Source: an uncultured Clostridia bacterium
GTDB lineage: Bacteria; Bacillota; Clostridia; Oscillospirales; Oscillospiraceae
Direction: 5' to 3'
Length of the DNA: 18,305 nucleotides
Assembly: GCA_946011705.1 (NCBI GenBank)
Contig: CAMGCA010000010.1
Coordinates: forward strand, 1-18,305
Shown: piece after piece, positions 7,799 to 13,960 of the stretch
Position numbering within the stretch: position 1 is the stretch's first letter
Layout of the letters: each line of letters opens with the position of its first letter
Position numbers and translations under genes: made by a program
The notes under the pieces: generated by a model
What the model saw: only the letters and a program-made list of their open reading frames with translations
Database searches by the model: none
Told to the model about the DNA's origin: nothing

Positions 7799-7838
7799 AC
7801 TTCAGCCCCCTTCCACATGGAAGGGGGCTGAAGTGTTC
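7799..7838. terminator. Bidirectional terminator between phoR and rpiB
   Basis: A perfect 15-bp stem (7800-7814 with 7819-7833) encloses the loop ACAT. It is rich in G/C at its core, with T-containing flanks on both strands (TGTTCT on +, GTTTTC on -). It sits in the 88-base gap where the Pho operon and the rpiB operon converge, so it can serve both. Confidence 0.85.
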
Positions 7839-7853
7839 TAACAGGCGGTTGCT

Positions 7854-8294
7854 TTACTTTTCCAGCGCCATGACCTTGTCGATTCTGCGCTGGTGCCGTT
7901 CATTGTGGCTGAACTCGGTATCCAGCCAGGTGTCCAGGATTTCCAGCGCCAACATTTCACCCACCACACCGGCGCCAATGGCCATCATGTTGGTATCGTT
8001 ATGCTCCCGGGTCAGACGGGCGGACATCACATCGCTGAGCAGGGCGCAGCGGATGCCCTTAACCTTATTGGCGGCAATGGACACGCCGATGCCGGTGGTG
8101 CACAGGACGATGCCCTTCTCGCACTCGCCGCCGGCAACGGCCCTGGCCGCGGCGGCGGCAAAATCGGGATAGTCGCAGCTGTCGGCGGTGTAGGTGCCGC
8201 AGTCCTTCACATCGTAGCCCTTGGCGGTCAGATGGGCCACCATTTTGTTCTTCAGCGCCAGCGCACCGTGATCACAGCCAATGGAAATTTTCAT
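7854..8294 (-). CDS. rpiB: Ribose-5-phosphate isomerase B
   Basis: RpiB interconverts ribose 5-phosphate and ribulose 5-phosphate in the pentose phosphate pathway. The 146-residue length fits. Conserved features are the N-terminal GCDHGA (Asp8/His9), the catalytic-loop Cys65 in LCTTGIGVSIAANKVKGIR, His98 in REHNDTN, and the C-terminal Arg cluster in ERHQRR. The usual CGTGIG reads CTTGIG here, a mild variant. AAGGAGGG lies upstream in the 18-base gap after the dehydrogenase gene, so the two form an operon. LacA/LacB-type isomerases share the fold, but the sequence fits RpiB better. Confidence 0.93.
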   Translation of the reverse strand: MKISIGCDHGALALKNKMVAHLTAKGYDVKDCGTYTADSCDYPDFAAAAARAVAGGECEKGIVLCTTGIGVSIAANKVKGIRCALLSDVMSARLTREHNDTNMMAIGAGVVGEMLALEILDTWLDTEFSHNERHQRRIDKVMALEK

Positions 8295-8312
8295 GGAAAT
8301 ACCCTCCTTAGT

Positions 8313-9011
8313 TTACATAACAAATCCACCGCTGACCCCCAGAACCTGTCCGGTGACAAATTCCGCGTCTGCCAGCGATTCAACCACCCGCGCCACGTCC
8401 TCCGGGGTGCCATTGCGCCCAACGGGGGCTTCCTCCGCCAATTCCTCCAGAACCTCCGGCGCAACATTCGCGCACATATCCGTGAGGATCACCCCGGGAG
8501 CCACGCAGTTGACCCGGATGCCGCTGGGGCCAAGCTCTTTTGCCAGTGCCTTGGTCAGGGCGATCACCGCGCCCTTGGTGGCGGAATAGGCCGCCTCACA
8601 GGAGGCCCCCACCTGCCCCCACATGCTGGACATGGTGATGATACTACCGGCGTGCTTGCGCAGCATGGCGGGCATGGCGGCTTTGACGCAGTTGTAGATT
8701 CCCTTGACGTTCACATCAAACATCCGGTTCCACTCGCCTTCGGGCATTACTGTCAAAAGCCCATACCAGCAGACCCCGGCGTTGCACACCAGAATGTCCA
8801 CCTCCGGGATTCGGGCAAAGGCCTCCGCCACCGCGCTGCCGTCGGCAACGTCACAGCAGATAGGCACCGCACCGGTTTTTTCCGCCACGGCCCTGGCCGC
8901 TTCGTGATTTTTTTCGTACAGGAAATACACCCGGTCCCCCCGGGCGGCGTAGCGTGCCGTGATGGCCGCGCCGATGCCCCGGGAGCCGCCGGTGACGACA
9001 ACGCTTGCCAT
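8313..9011 (-). CDS. FabG-like short-chain dehydrogenase/reductase
   Basis: This is an NAD(P)-dependent oxidoreductase of the classical SDR family, close in style to 3-oxoacyl-ACP reductase. It has 232 residues. Visible are the cofactor motif TGGSRGIG (7-14), NAG (77-79), Asn101, catalytic Ser129 in MSSMWG, Tyr142 and Lys146 in YSATK, and the PG motif after NCVAPG. The C-terminus ends GQVLGVSGGFVM, as in FabG proteins. The ATG overlaps the stop of the S1-domain gene (TGATG). It lies away from any fatty-acid cluster and next to rpiB, so the substrate is open; a FabG-like or sugar/polyol activity is possible. Confidence 0.88.
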   Translation of the reverse strand: MASVVVTGGSRGIGAAITARYAARGDRVYFLYEKNHEAARAVAEKTGAVPICCDVADGSAVAEAFARIPEVDILVCNAGVCWYGLLTVMPEGEWNRMFDVNVKGIYNCVKAAMPAMLRKHAGSIITMSSMWGQVGASCEAAYSATKGAVIALTKALAKELGPSGIRVNCVAPGVILTDMCANVAPEVLEELAEEAPVGRNGTPEDVARVVESLADAEFVTGQVLGVSGGFVM

Positions 9012-9499
9012 CAGCCCCGCCGTCTGGGACGGCTGCTGCCCCGGTGGTCGGCGTACTGCTTGATGCCGGAGAGCTTGCTGTCGGACTCGCTCATGAATGC
9101 CTTCAGCTTCTCCTCGAACAGCTGGTCAGCGGTCTTGGGCGCGGCGGGGGGCATGGGTGAGCGCTGCTGCTGGGGACGGCTGCTCTCCCGGTTCTGAGGC
9201 GCACCCTCCCGGCGCTGGCCGCCGTTTCCGCCCCGATAGGCGGGCTTATTGCCGTCGCGCTGAGGCTTCGGCTCCAGACGCTTGATGGACAGGTTGATTT
9301 TGCCGCTGTCCATGCCGATCACCACGACCTTCACATCCTGTCCCTCAGTGAGGTGCTGACGGATGTCGCTGACATAGGCGTTGGCCACCTCGGAAATATG
9401 TACCATGCCGGTCTTATTCTCCGGCAGGGAGATGAACGCGCCAAAATTGGTGATGGACTTGACTTTGCCCTCTACAACGGCTCCTACGGTTAACTCCAT
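9011..9499 (-). CDS. yabR: S1-domain RNA-binding protein (YabR/GSP13-like)
   Basis: This is a small RNA-binding protein of 162 residues. The S1 domain covers residues 1-75 (VGAVVEGKVKSITNFGAFISL, then KTGMVHISEV and INLSIKRL). A low-complexity Arg/Gly/Pro/Gln stretch of about 50 residues follows, and then a short charged helix (LFEEKLKAFMSESDSKL) with a basic end. In Bacillus the relative yabR lies directly after divIC, and the order is the same here, which supports the name. Its exact role is not established; S1 proteins of this type bind ribosomes or mRNA. GGAGG (9513-9517 on the minus strand) precedes the start. It is followed without a gap by the SDR gene. Confidence 0.9.
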   Translation of the reverse strand: MELTVGAVVEGKVKSITNFGAFISLPENKTGMVHISEVANAYVSDIRQHLTEGQDVKVVVIGMDSGKINLSIKRLEPKPQRDGNKPAYRGGNGGQRREGAPQNRESSRPQQQRSPMPPAAPKTADQLFEEKLKAFMSESDSKLSGIKQYADHRGSSRPRRRG

Positions 9500-9539
9500 A
9501 TATGCTCTGCTTCCTCCAATTTATGTAATGACATGGTAA

Positions 9540-9660
9540 AATTGACAATTCACAATGGACAATTGACAATTATGGTGTCCCTCCGGGACGATTGAAAACA
9601 GTCCAAACCCATCCCGCTCCCGGAAGAACGGAAATCATTGTCAACTGTCAATTGTCAATT
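9540..9660. repeat. Palindromic AATTGACA element between divIC and yabR
   Basis: The left end begins AATTGACAATTCACAATGG and the right end finishes GTCAATTGTCAATT. Read as reverse complement, the right end is AATTGACAATTGACAGTTG, so the ends form imperfect terminal inverted repeats of about 25-30 bases around a 60-base GC-rich centre. There is no coding capacity. The element abuts the divIC stop codon (five bases away) and splits the otherwise conserved divIC-yabR pair. It looks like a non-autonomous mobile or REP-type unit of the same family as 3798-3829. Confidence 0.75.
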
Positions 9661-9665
9661 GATTT

Positions 9666-9968
9666 TTATTCCGGGTGGATGAGGACGGTATCCGGGTCGG
9701 CCAGGCCCAGCTCGTCCTGGGCGATCTGGCGGATGCTCTGCACAGAGCCGATATTATCGATCTTTTCCTGCAGATCGGCGTTTGCGCCCTCCATGGCAGC
9801 GGCCTGCTCCCGCTTCAGCTGGGTCTCGGCCAGGATGCCGTTGTGGACCCACCGCAGAGCCAGCAGCGCCCCCATGGACAGCACGATCAGAGCCACCAGG
9901 GCGGCCTTCAGCTTTACCGGCGCGGTGCGCAGCCTGATCTTGAACTTTTGGGTTTTGAACTCTTTCAT
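9666..9968 (-). CDS. divIC: Septum formation initiator, DivIC/FtsB family
   Basis: This is a small bitopic division protein that joins the FtsL-DivIB-type complex at the septum. It has 100 residues: a basic cytoplasmic N-terminus, one membrane helix at about 21-42, a coiled-coil stretch (about 45-75, LKREQAAAMEGANADLQEKI) and an outer tail with the family-typical QDELGLADPDTVLIHPE. AGAGGG lies 7 bases before the ATG. The order yabP-yabQ-divIC-yabR matches Bacillus and Clostridia. A SigA-like promoter 48-75 bases upstream, inside yabQ, would let the gene be expressed in growing cells apart from the sporulation promoter. FtsL, which is equally short, is less likely. Confidence 0.88.
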   Translation of the reverse strand: MKEFKTQKFKIRLRTAPVKLKAALVALIVLSMGALLALRWVHNGILAETQLKREQAAAMEGANADLQEKIDNIGSVQSIRQIAQDELGLADPDTVLIHPE

Positions 9969-10395
9969 TGGTTTTCCCTCTGCGCGTTCCGCGCGGTATC
10001 AAATGGTTTTTTACTATTGTAACCCATTTTTCCCCAGATGCAAATAAAAATTTCGAAAAACCGAAAAATTTTTTAATGGGCATAAGGGTCAGTCGGCCAA
10101 GCCCATCCAAAATCTTCCATATTTGCATATAAATCGGGCGCAAAGCCCGCCCGGCAGCAGCCTCCCAGACGATTCCTCCTGCCGCCAGGGTGAAGGCATA
10201 GCCCGCCCTGATATCCCCGGCACAGATTCCGAAGCACAGGTAAATCCACACCCAGGCGGTGGCCGCCAGAAAAATGCTGTCGGACAGGAGGGTATGCCGG
10301 GGGCGCAGGGGCCGCAGAAAACCGTAGACCAAGCCCAATGCCGCCCCCAACGCCAGGGCGCAGGCCATGCGGTAAGCCGCGACAGCCGGAGTCAA
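9754..10395 (-). CDS. yabQ: Spore cortex protein YabQ, with long 3' overlap of divIC
   Basis: YabQ is a membrane protein needed for spore cortex formation. The start is TTG at 10395, overlapping the yabP stop (TTGA), with GGAG nine bases upstream. Residues 1-100 hold about three or four membrane segments (near 10-28, 38-58, 65-82) in the YabQ pattern, with GLVYGFLRPLRP after the first helix. A basic tail, KKFFGFSKFLFASGEKWVTIVKN (about 108-130), follows, as in relatives. No stop codon follows it; the frame runs on out of phase through divIC to 9754. The last 71 residues are Gly/Arg/Ala-rich and look like unselected translation. The functional protein is probably only about 130-140 residues; a lost stop or a sequence error could explain the rest. 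Confidence 0.75.
   Translation of the reverse strand: MTPAVAAYRMACALALGAALGLVYGFLRPLRPRHTLLSDSIFLAATAWVWIYLCFGICAGDIRAGYAFTLAAGGIVWEAAAGRALRPIYMQIWKILDGLGRLTLMPIKKFFGFSKFLFASGEKWVTIVKNHLIPRGTRRGKTNERVQNPKVQDQAAHRAGKAEGRPGGSDRAVHGGAAGSAVGPQRHPGRDPAEAGAGRCHGGRKRRSAGKDR
10016..10043 (-). promoter_or_regulatory. SigA-type promoter for divIC within yabQ
   Basis: On the minus strand TTGCAT (10043-10038) and TACAAT (10021-10016) are separated by 16 bases, about 48 bases before the divIC ATG. The patch is clearly A+T-rich against its surroundings. It would uncouple divIC from the sporulation-specific yabP promoter. Confidence 0.5.
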
Positions 10396-10652
10396 CGGAA
10401 CAGTCTCCGCCAGCCGCTTTGCCGTGGCTCCTCGTAGGCAAGGGCACTGATAGACCCTTCTACCGCCACCTGGCCGCCGTCCAGCGACAGATTTTTTAAG
10501 GACAGCTGCTGGCCCTGCACGATCAGCAGCCCCAGCGAGGTCTGCAGAACCACGGCATTTTCGTCAAAGCTCACCACCTCCGTCACCCCGGTCATAGTTA
10601 GGCTCTTCCGTTCATTCAGCTGAAGTTTATGCGGCAAATGCTCGTCGGCCAT
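10392..10652 (-). CDS. yabP: Sporulation protein YabP
   Basis: YabP is a small sporulation protein of the YabP/YqfC family, made in the mother cell and needed with YabQ for normal spore cortex in Bacillus. The 86-residue protein shows the family core HKLQLNERKSLTMTGVTEV, then a VVLQTSLGLLIVQGQQL strand region and the LSLDGGQVAVEGSISALAY ending. GGGAGGG precedes ATG 10652 by about 5 bases. It overlaps the yabQ start. The gene is preceded by a SigE-like promoter and marks the organism as a probable spore former. Confidence 0.93.
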   Translation of the reverse strand: MADEHLPHKLQLNERKSLTMTGVTEVVSFDENAVVLQTSLGLLIVQGQQLSLKNLSLDGGQVAVEGSISALAYEEPRQSGWRRLFR

Positions 10653-10675
10653 AGCGCTCCCTCCCTTGCCCTTTC

Positions 10676-10704
10676 AGCCTATGCGCGGGCAGAGAAGGAT
10701 ATGC
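10676..10704 (-). promoter_or_regulatory. SigE-type promoter of yabP-yabQ
   Basis: Minus-strand GCATATC (10704-10698) matches the SigE -35 consensus KMATATT at 6 of 7 bases. After 14 bases CATAGGCT (10683-10676) matches the -10 consensus CATACAMT at 6 of 8. The spacing is right, and yabP is a SigE gene in Bacillus. The leader before yabP would be only about 17 bases. Confidence 0.6.
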
Positions 10705-10705
10705 A

Positions 10706-10730
10706 AAGGGAGGGCCAATGACCCTCCCTT
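10706..10730 (-). terminator. Terminator-like hairpin after glyS
   Basis: AAGGGAGGG and CCCTCCCTT form a perfect 9-bp stem around a 7-base loop, 21 bases past the glyS stop. The T-run on the minus strand is short (TTT), so termination may be partial. The -35 of the yabP promoter begins only two bases beyond the stem. Confidence 0.6.
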
Positions 10731-10751
10731 GTACCATAACAATGTTACCGA

Positions 10752-12179
10752 TCAGAATTCGCACTTTTTGGCGATATAATCCTTCAGCTCGCTGATGGGA
10801 ATGCGAACCTGCTCCATGGTGTCACGGTCACGGACGGTGACGCAGTTGTCGGCGGGAGTATTCTCGTCGCCCACGGTCTGGAAGTCCACGGTGATGCACA
10901 GAGGCGTACCGATCTCGTCCTCCCGGCGATAGCGCTTGCCGATGGAACCGGTGTCGTCGAAGTCCACCATGAAGTCCTTCTTGAGCATCTTGTAAATTTC
11001 CTCGGCCTTGGGGCTGAGCTTCTTGGAAAGGGGCAGGACAGCCGCCTTGAAGGGAGCCAGGTAGGGATGCAGATGCAGCACAGTGCGGACATCGGGCTTG
11101 CCGTTCTTGTCCACGCCCACCTGCTCCTCATCGTAGGCCTCACACAGGAAAGCCAGCGCCACACGGTCGCAGCCCAGGCTCGGCTCGATGACGTAGGGAA
11201 TGTAGTGCTCGCCCTTCTCCTGATCGAAGTATTCCAGGCTCTTGCCGGAGGCCTCCTGATGGCGGCCCAGGTCGTAGTTGGTGCGGTCGGCAATGCCCCA
11301 CAGCTCGCCCCAGCCGGAGCCGAAGGGGAACTGGTATTCGATGTCGGTGGTGGCACGGGAATAGAAGGCCAGCTCGGCAGGCTCATGATCCCGCAGCCGC
11401 AGGGAGTCCTCCTTGATTCCCAGAGAGGTCAGCCAGTTCTTGCAGAAATCCTTCCAGTAGGCGAACCATTCCAGGTCGGTGCCGGGCTGGCAGAAGAACT
11501 CGCACTCCATCTGCTCGAATTCCCGGGTACGGAAGGTGAAGTTGCCCGGGGTGATCTCGTTGCGGAAGGCCTTGCCCACCTGACACACGCCGAAGGGCAG
11601 CTTTTTCCGGGTGGTGCGCTGAATGTTGGCGAAGTTCACGAAGATGCCCTGAGCGGTCTCGGGACGCAGATAGCAGGTAGAGGCGGTGTCCTCGGTGACG
11701 CCGATCTGGGTCTTGAACATCAGGTTAAACTTGCGGATGGCGGTGAAGTGGTGCTTGCCGCACTGGGGGCAGACCACGTCCTCGTGCTCAGAAATGAAGG
11801 CGTCCATCTCGTCAAAGTTCATAGCGTCCACGTTGATGCCCTTGCCGGAGGGGGCAGCCTCATTCAGCTTGTCCGCCCGCTGCCGGGCGCCGCAGCCCGT
11901 GCAGTCCCCCAGCGGGTCGGAGAAGGAGCCGCCGTGGCCGGTGGTGACCCAGGTGGTGGGGTTCATGATAATGGCGGCATCCAGACCCACGTTGTAGTCG
12001 GATTCCTGCACGAACTTCTTCAGCCACGCCTTCTTGACGTTGTTCTTGAACTCCACGCCCAGAGGGCCGTAGTCCCAGGAGTTGGCAAGGCCGCCGTAAA
12101 TCTCGGAACCGGCATAGACGTAGCCCCGGTTCTTGCAGAGGTTCACGATCATGTCCAGTGTTTTTTCGCTGTTCTTCAT
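10752..12179 (-). CDS. glyS: Glycyl-tRNA synthetase, homodimeric type
   Basis: This cytoplasmic enzyme (EC 6.1.1.14) charges tRNA-Gly. It is the alpha-2 GlyQS type, a class II synthetase of 475 residues. Motif 2 is visible in [20 protein letters not shown] (about 203-221) and motif 3 in [13 protein letters not shown] (about 332-344). An insertion carries two Cys pairs, CTGC (93-96) and CPQC (137-140), consistent with one zinc site. The C-terminal anticodon-binding domain ends normally. I chose the ATG at 12179 because GGAGG lies just upstream; the frame extends 42 codons further, but that stretch spans the promoter. The gene has its own promoter with a palindrome in its spacer. The leader is only about 40 bases, too short for a T-box. 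Confidence 0.96.
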   Translation of the reverse strand: MKNSEKTLDMIVNLCKNRGYVYAGSEIYGGLANSWDYGPLGVEFKNNVKKAWLKKFVQESDYNVGLDAAIIMNPTTWVTTGHGGSFSDPLGDCTGCGARQRADKLNEAAPSGKGINVDAMNFDEMDAFISEHEDVVCPQCGKHHFTAIRKFNLMFKTQIGVTEDTASTCYLRPETAQGIFVNFANIQRTTRKKLPFGVCQVGKAFRNEITPGNFTFRTREFEQMECEFFCQPGTDLEWFAYWKDFCKNWLTSLGIKEDSLRLRDHEPAELAFYSRATTDIEYQFPFGSGWGELWGIADRTNYDLGRHQEASGKSLEYFDQEKGEHYIPYVIEPSLGCDRVALAFLCEAYDEEQVGVDKNGKPDVRTVLHLHPYLAPFKAAVLPLSKKLSPKAEEIYKMLKKDFMVDFDDTGSIGKRYRREDEIGTPLCITVDFQTVGDENTPADNCVTVRDRDTMEQVRIPISELKDYIAKKCEF

Positions 12180-12224
12180 GGTATTTCCTCCAAATTTTTT
12201 GGGTATTTTTGGTCTTGGACGTTT

Positions 12225-12253
12225 ATTATACAGGGATTTTCCCTGCAAATCAA
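12225..12253 (-). promoter_or_regulatory. glyS promoter with palindromic spacer
   Basis: Minus-strand TTGATT (12253-12248), a 17-base spacer and TATAAT (12230-12225) make a strong SigA-type promoter. The spacer contains CAGGGAAAATCCCTG (12245-12231), a perfect 6-3-6 palindrome directly next to the -10, which could be an operator. Confidence 0.75.
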
Positions 12254-12267
12254 GAGGGAAAGGCGGA

Positions 12268-13086
12268 TTATTCCGAATACCGGAAGTTTTCGCCCAGATC
12301 GGCAATCATTTTTTCATACACCATATCGCTCAAGGCCACGGTGTTCATGCTGGCATAGCTTTCCGGCGGGATGATGTCCACCAGATGCAGCTCCACGTCG
12401 GTGTGGCCGAAGTGCTTGAGATTTTTGAAAATCTCCCGGGTGTTCTGGATGGTGCACACCACAATGGGTACCCCCGTCTTCTGGGCAATCTTGAAGACAC
12501 CGGGGCGGAAGGGATGGAGTTTCCCGTCCTTGCTGGTGTAGCCCTCCGGGAAGGCGCAGACGGAAACCTTGTCCTCTTTGATCATCTGAATACATTTTAT
12601 AATGGATTTCAGGGCCTGCCGGTCGTTCTCCCGGTCGATGGGCTGGCAGAGAATCTTGTGCATGAAGGCCCCGATGAAAGGCAGCTTGTAATTTTCTTTC
12701 TTGGTCAGAAAGGCCAGCTGGCTATCCCGGAAGCAGTGGAGCACGATGCCGGGATCGGCAATGAACAGGTGGTTGCACACCAACAGGAACCGGCCCTCCT
12801 TCGGGGTGTTTTCCAGTCCTTTCGTATGCAGCCGCACCCGCACCAGCTGAATCAGGGCCTCGATGTAGAGGTGCATGACCCGGCGGTAGAAGGGGCTGTC
12901 CTCCTCTTGGGGCTTGTCAAGGTTCACCACTGCGCAGATTGCCCACAAAAACAGCAGTGCCAGCAAAAGCAGCCCCGCGTAAATGCCCACGAACAGCAGC
13001 GGCAGCGTCCAGATCGCCCAGTCCGCACAGGCAAAGATTATGCAGGAAACCAGCAGCGACAGGCCGGTAATGGTTTTCAGAAGCAT
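12268..13086 (-). CDS. PlsC-like lysophospholipid acyltransferase
   Basis: This is a membrane-associated acyltransferase of the 1-acyl-sn-glycerol-3-phosphate acyltransferase type, which attaches a second fatty acid to a lyso-phospholipid. It has 272 residues. Two hydrophobic helices at about 5-25 and 28-55 anchor the N-terminus. The catalytic HX4D motif is His106-Asp111 in NHLFIAD, and the substrate motif FPEG is 179-182. [12 protein letters not shown] stretch matches motif IV of the family. AAAGGAGA precedes ATG 13086, and a TTGTTT-N17-TATAAT promoter lies upstream. It is single and not next to other lipid genes. A role in phosphatidic acid synthesis is likely, but other acyl acceptors are possible. 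Confidence 0.85.
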   Translation of the reverse strand: MLLKTITGLSLLVSCIIFACADWAIWTLPLLFVGIYAGLLLLALLFLWAICAVVNLDKPQEEDSPFYRRVMHLYIEALIQLVRVRLHTKGLENTPKEGRFLLVCNHLFIADPGIVLHCFRDSQLAFLTKKENYKLPFIGAFMHKILCQPIDRENDRQALKSIIKCIQMIKEDKVSVCAFPEGYTSKDGKLHPFRPGVFKIAQKTGVPIVVCTIQNTREIFKNLKHFGHTDVELHLVDIIPPESYASMNTVALSDMVYEKMIADLGENFRYSE

Positions 13087-13116
13087 ATAATTTCTCCTTT
13101 TTTCTCACTTGTGGGT

Positions 13117-13145
13117 ATTATACTCCGATTTTCCAGGCAAAACAA
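13117..13145 (-). promoter_or_regulatory. SigA-type promoter of the acyltransferase gene
   Basis: Minus-strand TTGTTT (13145-13140) and TATAAT (13122-13117) are 17 bases apart, with AAAGGAGA and the start codon downstream. The promoter lies about 60 bases from the oppositely directed promoter of the next operon. Confidence 0.7.
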
Positions 13146-13202
13146 GGCAGAATACTGAACAAAGAGTTTTTGGGCAAAGGACTGGAAATTGGGACAATCA
13201 AC

Positions 13203-13211
13203 TGGTATAAT
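13203..13211 (+). promoter_or_regulatory. Extended -10 promoter of the cca operon
   Basis: TGGTATAAT is a perfect extended -10 (TGnTATAAT). No good -35 is present at 16-18 bases, which extended -10 promoters tolerate. It lies 32 bases before the GTG start of the first gene. Confidence 0.6.
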
Positions 13212-13242
13212 GAAACCATCGAGTATTTGGGAGGTATGGGCC

Positions 13243-13956
13243 GTGAAGCTTCTTCGTCACTATCTGCCTTCGGGTGCGCTTCTGCTGGGAATGGAGTGCT
13301 ATTACCTGCGTAGGGTCCTGTATGTCATGTATGTGGATGAAACCGGGCTGCTGAAAACCGGCACTGCGCTGGAATGGGGCGTCTATGCGCTGACGGCGCT
13401 GTCTGCACTGCTGTTTGCCATGGCCGCGAAAAAGCAGATAGATTTGACTCCCAACCCCGCCGTTGCCGCTGTCGGGCAGTGCATCGGAGGGCTTGGCCTT
13501 GGCTGGACGGCCCTGCGCTATCCCGGCGAAATGCCCGGCTTGCTGGGGAATCTATGGAGAATTCTCGGCATTGCTTCCGCTTTTTGCCTGATTTGGTCGG
13601 CTTGGTGCACCTGCCGAAGGGAAAATACCCCTTTTCTCCTTTCTCTGGTGCCCTGTCTATTCTGGCTGACACACCTGATCGACAACTACCGGGGCTGGAG
13701 CGGTCAGCCCCAGCTGCAGAGCTACCTGTTTGCATTGCTGGCTACCATATCTATGGTTCTGTTCACCTACCATACCGCCGGGGAAACTGTGGACATGGGA
13801 AAGCCCCGGATGCGTTGTTTTTCCGCCCTAAGCGCCGGGTTTCTTTGTCTCGCCGCCATACTTGGCCCGGATAAGACGCAGCCGCTCTGGCTGTCCTGTG
13901 CCATCTGGGCGGTAACCAGCCTGTATGCGCCGAAGAATCCAAAGAAAACGGAGTAA
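13243..13956 (+). CDS. Multi-pass membrane protein of unknown function
   Basis: I do not recognise a family for this protein. The start is probably GTG 13243, with GGGAGG (13229-13234) 8 bases upstream. The in-frame ATG at 13210 overlaps the -10 box and the TTG at 13189 lies upstream of it. The product of about 237 residues has roughly seven hydrophobic segments spread over its length, near 8-28, 45-62, 75-95, 110-128, 135-150, 163-182 and 200-225. It has a short basic C-terminus (APKNPKKTE). The N-terminus resembles a membrane anchor rather than a cleaved signal. It is the first gene of the operon with cca, five bases ahead of the cca start, but this gives no functional hint. Confidence 0.75.
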   Translation: MKLLRHYLPSGALLLGMECYYLRRVLYVMYVDETGLLKTGTALEWGVYALTALSALLFAMAAKKQIDLTPNPAVAAVGQCIGGLGLGWTALRYPGEMPGLLGNLWRILGIASAFCLIWSAWCTCRRENTPFLLSLVPCLFWLTHLIDNYRGWSGQPQLQSYLFALLATISMVLFTYHTAGETVDMGKPRMRCFSALSAGFLCLAAILGPDKTQPLWLSCAIWAVTSLYAPKNPKKTE

Positions 13957-13960
13957 CTCC

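Noticed and set aside
7893..9197. Long plus-strand frame opposite rpiB and the SDR gene (434 codons)
   Set aside because: Antisense shadow of three well-supported genes, without ribosome site or recognisable motifs.
9520..9548. Promoter for yabR with its -35 (TTGTCA) in the palindromic repeat and CATAAA as -10, 17 bases apart
   Set aside because: The transcript would start at about 9513, inside the ribosome site at 9513-9517, so yabR could not be translated normally from it.
12180..12267. T-box riboswitch before glyS
   Set aside because: The leader after the promoter is only about 40 bases and has no specifier stem or antiterminator sequence.
11067..12374. Long plus-strand frame opposite glyS (435 codons)
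   Set aside because: Antisense shadow of a clear synthetase gene; composition follows the complementary codons.
12133..13158. Plus-strand frame opposite the acyltransferase (341 codons)
   Set aside because: Antisense to a gene with intact HX4D and FPEG motifs and its own promoter; no features of its own.
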